22,461 nt of DNA from Proteromonas lacertae (taxonomy: Eukaryota > Sar > Bigyra > Opalinata > Proteromonadidae), in the NCBI GenBank assembly GCA_002245135.1, contig NGBS01001262.1, forward strand, positions 1 to 22,461, written 5' to 3'. A program made the position numbers and the translations under genes. The notes under the pieces are model-generated. The model made no database searches and was not told where the DNA came from. It was given only the letters and a program-made list of their open reading frames with translations. Positions 19,029-22,461 of the stretch are shown here, piece after piece; within the stretch, counting starts at the first letter, position 1; every line of letters starts with the position of its first letter.

Positions 19029-22000
19029 AATAAAAAATAAACATCATAAGCATAAGCATCGCCATCATCATAAACATAAACATATAGATGAACTACCACC
19101 AGAAGAAGCTCCAAAACGAAGATTAGCGCCATTATTTAGTACAGATGCTATTCAAAAATAAAAAAAGATATAATAATGATATACCAATAATCAGTGATAC
19201 ATTCTTTGGTGGATTAATGCCTTCTTCCCTACCAAAACCTAACCAAAATCAAAGATTTAATGATAGAATACGTGATGCTAGAGAAGTTGATAAATCATCT
19301 CAAGGTGTTACCAGGAAATGGGTTTTCAATTATAATAATAGAAATTACCAGTACACCACAACAATGTTATCATGATTTTGTTAATAATAGTGATATCAAA
19401 GATATATTACATGAACTAGCTGGATACTATGAATATGATCAAATTTTTCTTTATTGTACGTTCAATTTATATACCTGATGAGTCTACTGACAGTGATGAT
19501 TGAAGTTTCTATATTTAGTCGTAGTAGACTATGTGAAATAACAAAAATGTCTACTGTAGCGTGAAATACAAACTATACTGGAGAATATATTTACACAAAT
19601 ATCAGAAGATGATTCAAATCATCCTCAAAGTGGTCTTACTTTTGCTAGAGTAAATACTATAGAATTATATGTAACAAAATTTAAAGTGATACGTGGAAGT
19701 AGTTTTATTGTTTTACCTGCTAAACTTCAAGGTCTTAGATGTTTAACAAATGTAATAAATGAAGATAATGAATGCTTTAAGTGGAGTGTACTATGCTCTT
19801 TATATTCTAATAATCTACAATGTAATAAAGATAAACCTGAAAAATACAAAATGTATGAAAAGAAACATGATTGGAGTATGTTAACATTCCCTGTTGATGC
19901 TACAGACAATGAATCTATTGATAAGTTTGAAACAAAGAATCGACTAAATGTGAATATATTTTATATTGATATTGCTAAGATAAAGAAGAAATATTCTTAC
20001 CCATTCATTTATCTAAACAAAAGAAATCTAAAAAATATAGTGTTGTAAATCTATTGCTAATAAAAAATGAAGATGGAAATTCACACTATGTAACAATAAA
20101 TACCTTACCTGCTCTATTTAGAAAAATGATAGATAAAAAGAATAAATACTAATAATATATTTGTGTGTCCATATTGTCTCTTCTATACTTACGATGATGG
20201 ATCCTTTAATAGTCACCAAATATATGACTGTCAAGATAAAGAGAATGTATTAAGATTATTCCCTGATAAAGATGATAAAGAAAAATCATACTTAAAATTT
20301 AGACATTGGACTCACCTCCAAACATTGCCAGTTGTTATGTATTATGATACTGAAACTTATTTTGTACCATATGATAATGAATTGAATTTAAGTAGATATA
20401 AATCTATGGAAGAAATAGATAATAATGATACTAGAATAGAATTATCAAAAACTGAGCAATCTATTATGGCTAGGCATAAGCTTTATTCCTACTGTATCTA
20501 TGTAGATAGTAAAATACCAGATATAAATAGTTTTTACTGTGATTAAATATAAACAAAATGAGGATCATAATATTGAAAATGATTTTGTATTGGATATATT
20601 AAATATATATGATCAAATATGTACAGTTTACAGTTATAGACTAGCTAATCCTAAACCTTTTGATGGAGATGAATAGCTAAGGATATACATAATAAAAAGA
20701 GAAAATGTGACTTTTGTGGTAAACCATTTAATTCTATTGATCATGTAAAGGTACTTCACCATGATCATTTCACAGGTCATTATATTGCTTCAATTGGTAA
20801 TGAGAATCTAATATTGATATAAAAAAATTAAAAGTACCAATAATAGGTCACAATGCTATGAAATATGACCAGCATTTCATAGTAAAGGAATTAGCCAAAT
20901 TTGCTGCAATAACTAATAGTCCACTCAATATTATACCTAATACAGATGAAAACTATAAGTGCATACAATACAAAAATTTGGTGTTTATTGATAGTTATTT
21001 ATTCTTAGCAGGTTCTTTAGCAAATTTAACTAATGATCTAAAAATTACAGCAGAATTAAATAATACTAAGAAGAAAAATTCAAAACAATTTATGAGAATT
21101 TTAAAGAATATAATGGACATTACCTAGATGATGAAAATATTGAAAAATACTTACTTCAAAAGAATTATTTTCCATATGAGCATATGACATCTCTTGAAGC
21201 TTTTGAAGAAAATTTCAAAGATCTTACTATAGATGATTTTAAGTCTAAATTGAATGATAATTGGAAACTATTAAACCTGAGGAATTTGATTTTGCTATGG
21301 AAGTAAATCAAATATTTGGATTGATAATATACGTGAATACAATTTATTTTACTTGAAAATTGATGTTTATATTCTTCAGTCTATATTTAATGATTTTAGA
21401 GATAATATATTTGATACTTTTCACATAGATCCTTGTTGGTATATTTCATTACCCAGTTTATCACTTGATTTATTCTTGCATGTATCTGATGTGGAACTTA
21501 AATTATTTGTGAACCTGAATACTATGATTTTATATTGAATGGTTTATACGGTGGATTATCATATATTGGTAAGCGTAAGGAAGATGCAAATAACAAATTT
21601 ATGAAAAATTATGATGAAACTTTACCTAGTAAATTCTTATTATATCAAGACTATAATTCTTTATACCCTTCAGTTATGGCTTCTTGTAAAATGCCTTTAG
21701 ATGACTTTGAATTTATTGATCCAAATTCTATTACATTAGAAAGTATACTTGATTTACCCTATTATGAAGAAATGGATCAAGATAGGATTAGAGAATAATG
21801 ATTTTGGTTATATATTAGAAGTTGATATCGAATTACCTATAGAGCTACAAGACAAGTTTTAAAGAATACCCATTTGTTACCTGAAAGGAAGAAAATACCT
21901 AAAGAATGGTTATCTGATATACAAAACTGAAAGAGCTGAAAATCTTGGTATTATACATAAAGAAAGAGGTACTTACCATGCTACTGAGAAATTAATAACT

Positions 22001-22461
22001 GATTTGTATCCTAAAGAAAAATATATAATACACTACCAAAATTTGAAGTTTGCAGTTGAACATGGTTATAAAGTGGGGTAAAGTGTATAGAATAATGAGA
22101 TTTACTGAAGGTCTATATATGGGTAAATATAATTAATACTATGCGTACAAAAAAGAGTCCAAGCTAAAGAAAACAATCAAAATACTACTGCAGACTATAT
22201 AAAGAAATTAATGAATAGTTATACGGTAAATTTATGGAACGTGTTGAAAAGAGAAGTAACATTTCTTTAATTACTAATGAAGATCAAATGATTAATGCTG
22301 CAAGTGATCCATGGTTTAAAGACTTTATCATTATTGAAGGTGATTTAAGAATTGCACATTTTCATAAGAAGCTATATGAAATTAATAAACCTATACAAAT
22401 TGGAATGGTTATCTTAGCACTGTCTAAACTCAAATGCAAAAAATATTGGTATGATGTATTA
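19029..22461 (+). pseudogene. Polinton protein-primed family B DNA polymerase, broken, runs off the window
   Basis: A fossil copy of the element's own replicase. Recognisable parts, in order: a His/Lys-rich N-terminal region (from about 19040), an N-terminal domain (19690-20150), exonuclease motif I as YYDTET (near 20340), the Cys/His cluster CDFCGKPF ... HHDHF typical of Polinton polymerases (near 20710-20780), exonuclease motif II as HNAMKYDQHF (near 20850-20880), an exonuclease III-like stretch (near 21350-21470), polymerase motif A as DYNSLYPSV (near 21650-21675), and the motif B area (near 22200-22240). Motif C would lie beyond the window. The order is that of the family. The copy is broken in roughly a dozen or more places, so it is not functional as it stands, unless the assembly is poor here. 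Confidence 0.85.

Larger units (their letters stand above)
13563..22461. mobile_element. Polinton/Maverick element, left portion, runs off the window
   Basis: A retroviral-type integrase and a protein-primed family B DNA polymerase occur together, with several small accessory ORFs on both strands, which is the hallmark of Polintons. The visible part is about 8.9 kb of a family usually 15-20 kb. Major and minor capsid genes, the Ulp1-like protease and the packaging ATPase are not seen here and would be expected to the right. The left boundary is placed at the inverted-repeat cluster and is approximate. Six ORFs look whole; the polymerase is broken in roughly a dozen or more places. This mix suggests a moderately young, inactive copy. 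Confidence 0.85.

Noticed and set aside
1-22461. tRNA, rRNA or CRISPR arrays
   Set aside because: No cloverleaf, rRNA core motif or spaced repeat array was recognised by eye; weakly diverged tRNAs could be missed.

Overview
This is a very AT-rich eukaryotic window. Genes are split by tiny GT-AG introns (about 25-62 nt, mostly starting GTAT and ending TAG), proteins carry Asn/Gln/Ser homopolymers, and intergenic gaps are short. Gene content (RanGAP, neutral sphingomyelinase, bZIP factor, leucine-rich-repeat pseudokinase, Crinkler-type NTPase, Polinton) suggests a protist, perhaps an amoebozoan, or an early-branching fungus. The sequence alone does not settle the lineage.

Left part (1-9.9 kb), host genes. 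A neutral-sphingomyelinase-like phosphodiesterase (minus) lies behind a two-exon bZIP transcription factor (minus). The bZIP gene shares a 148-bp divergent promoter with a three-exon RanGAP gene (plus), and that promoter holds a perfect AP-1/GCN4-type TGAGTCA site. Converging on RanGAP from the minus strand is a four-exon small membrane/coiled-coil protein that only appears when tiny introns are spliced out. Divergent from it is a ten-exon gene for a pseudokinase C-lobe followed by about 18 RI-like leucine-rich repeats. All nine of its introns are phase 1, and seven sit at the same point of the repeat.

Middle (10.3-13.2 kb). Two long reading frames form one gene joined by a 33-nt intron whose acceptor TAG would otherwise look like a stop. 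The product has two Crinkler-type P-loop NTPase modules in tandem, separated by an acidic spacer.

Right part (13.56 kb to the window edge). This is the left portion of a Polinton/Maverick element. It has a GC-richer knot of inverted repeats at its probable left end, then four plus-strand accessory ORFs (unknown, zinc ribbon, membrane anchor, coiled coil), a minus-strand retroviral-type integrase, a minus-strand possible OB-fold protein, and a plus-strand protein-primed family B DNA polymerase. The polymerase is broken in roughly a dozen or more places, while the other ORFs look whole, so decay is uneven. Capsid, protease and packaging ATPase genes, and the right end, are not in the window.
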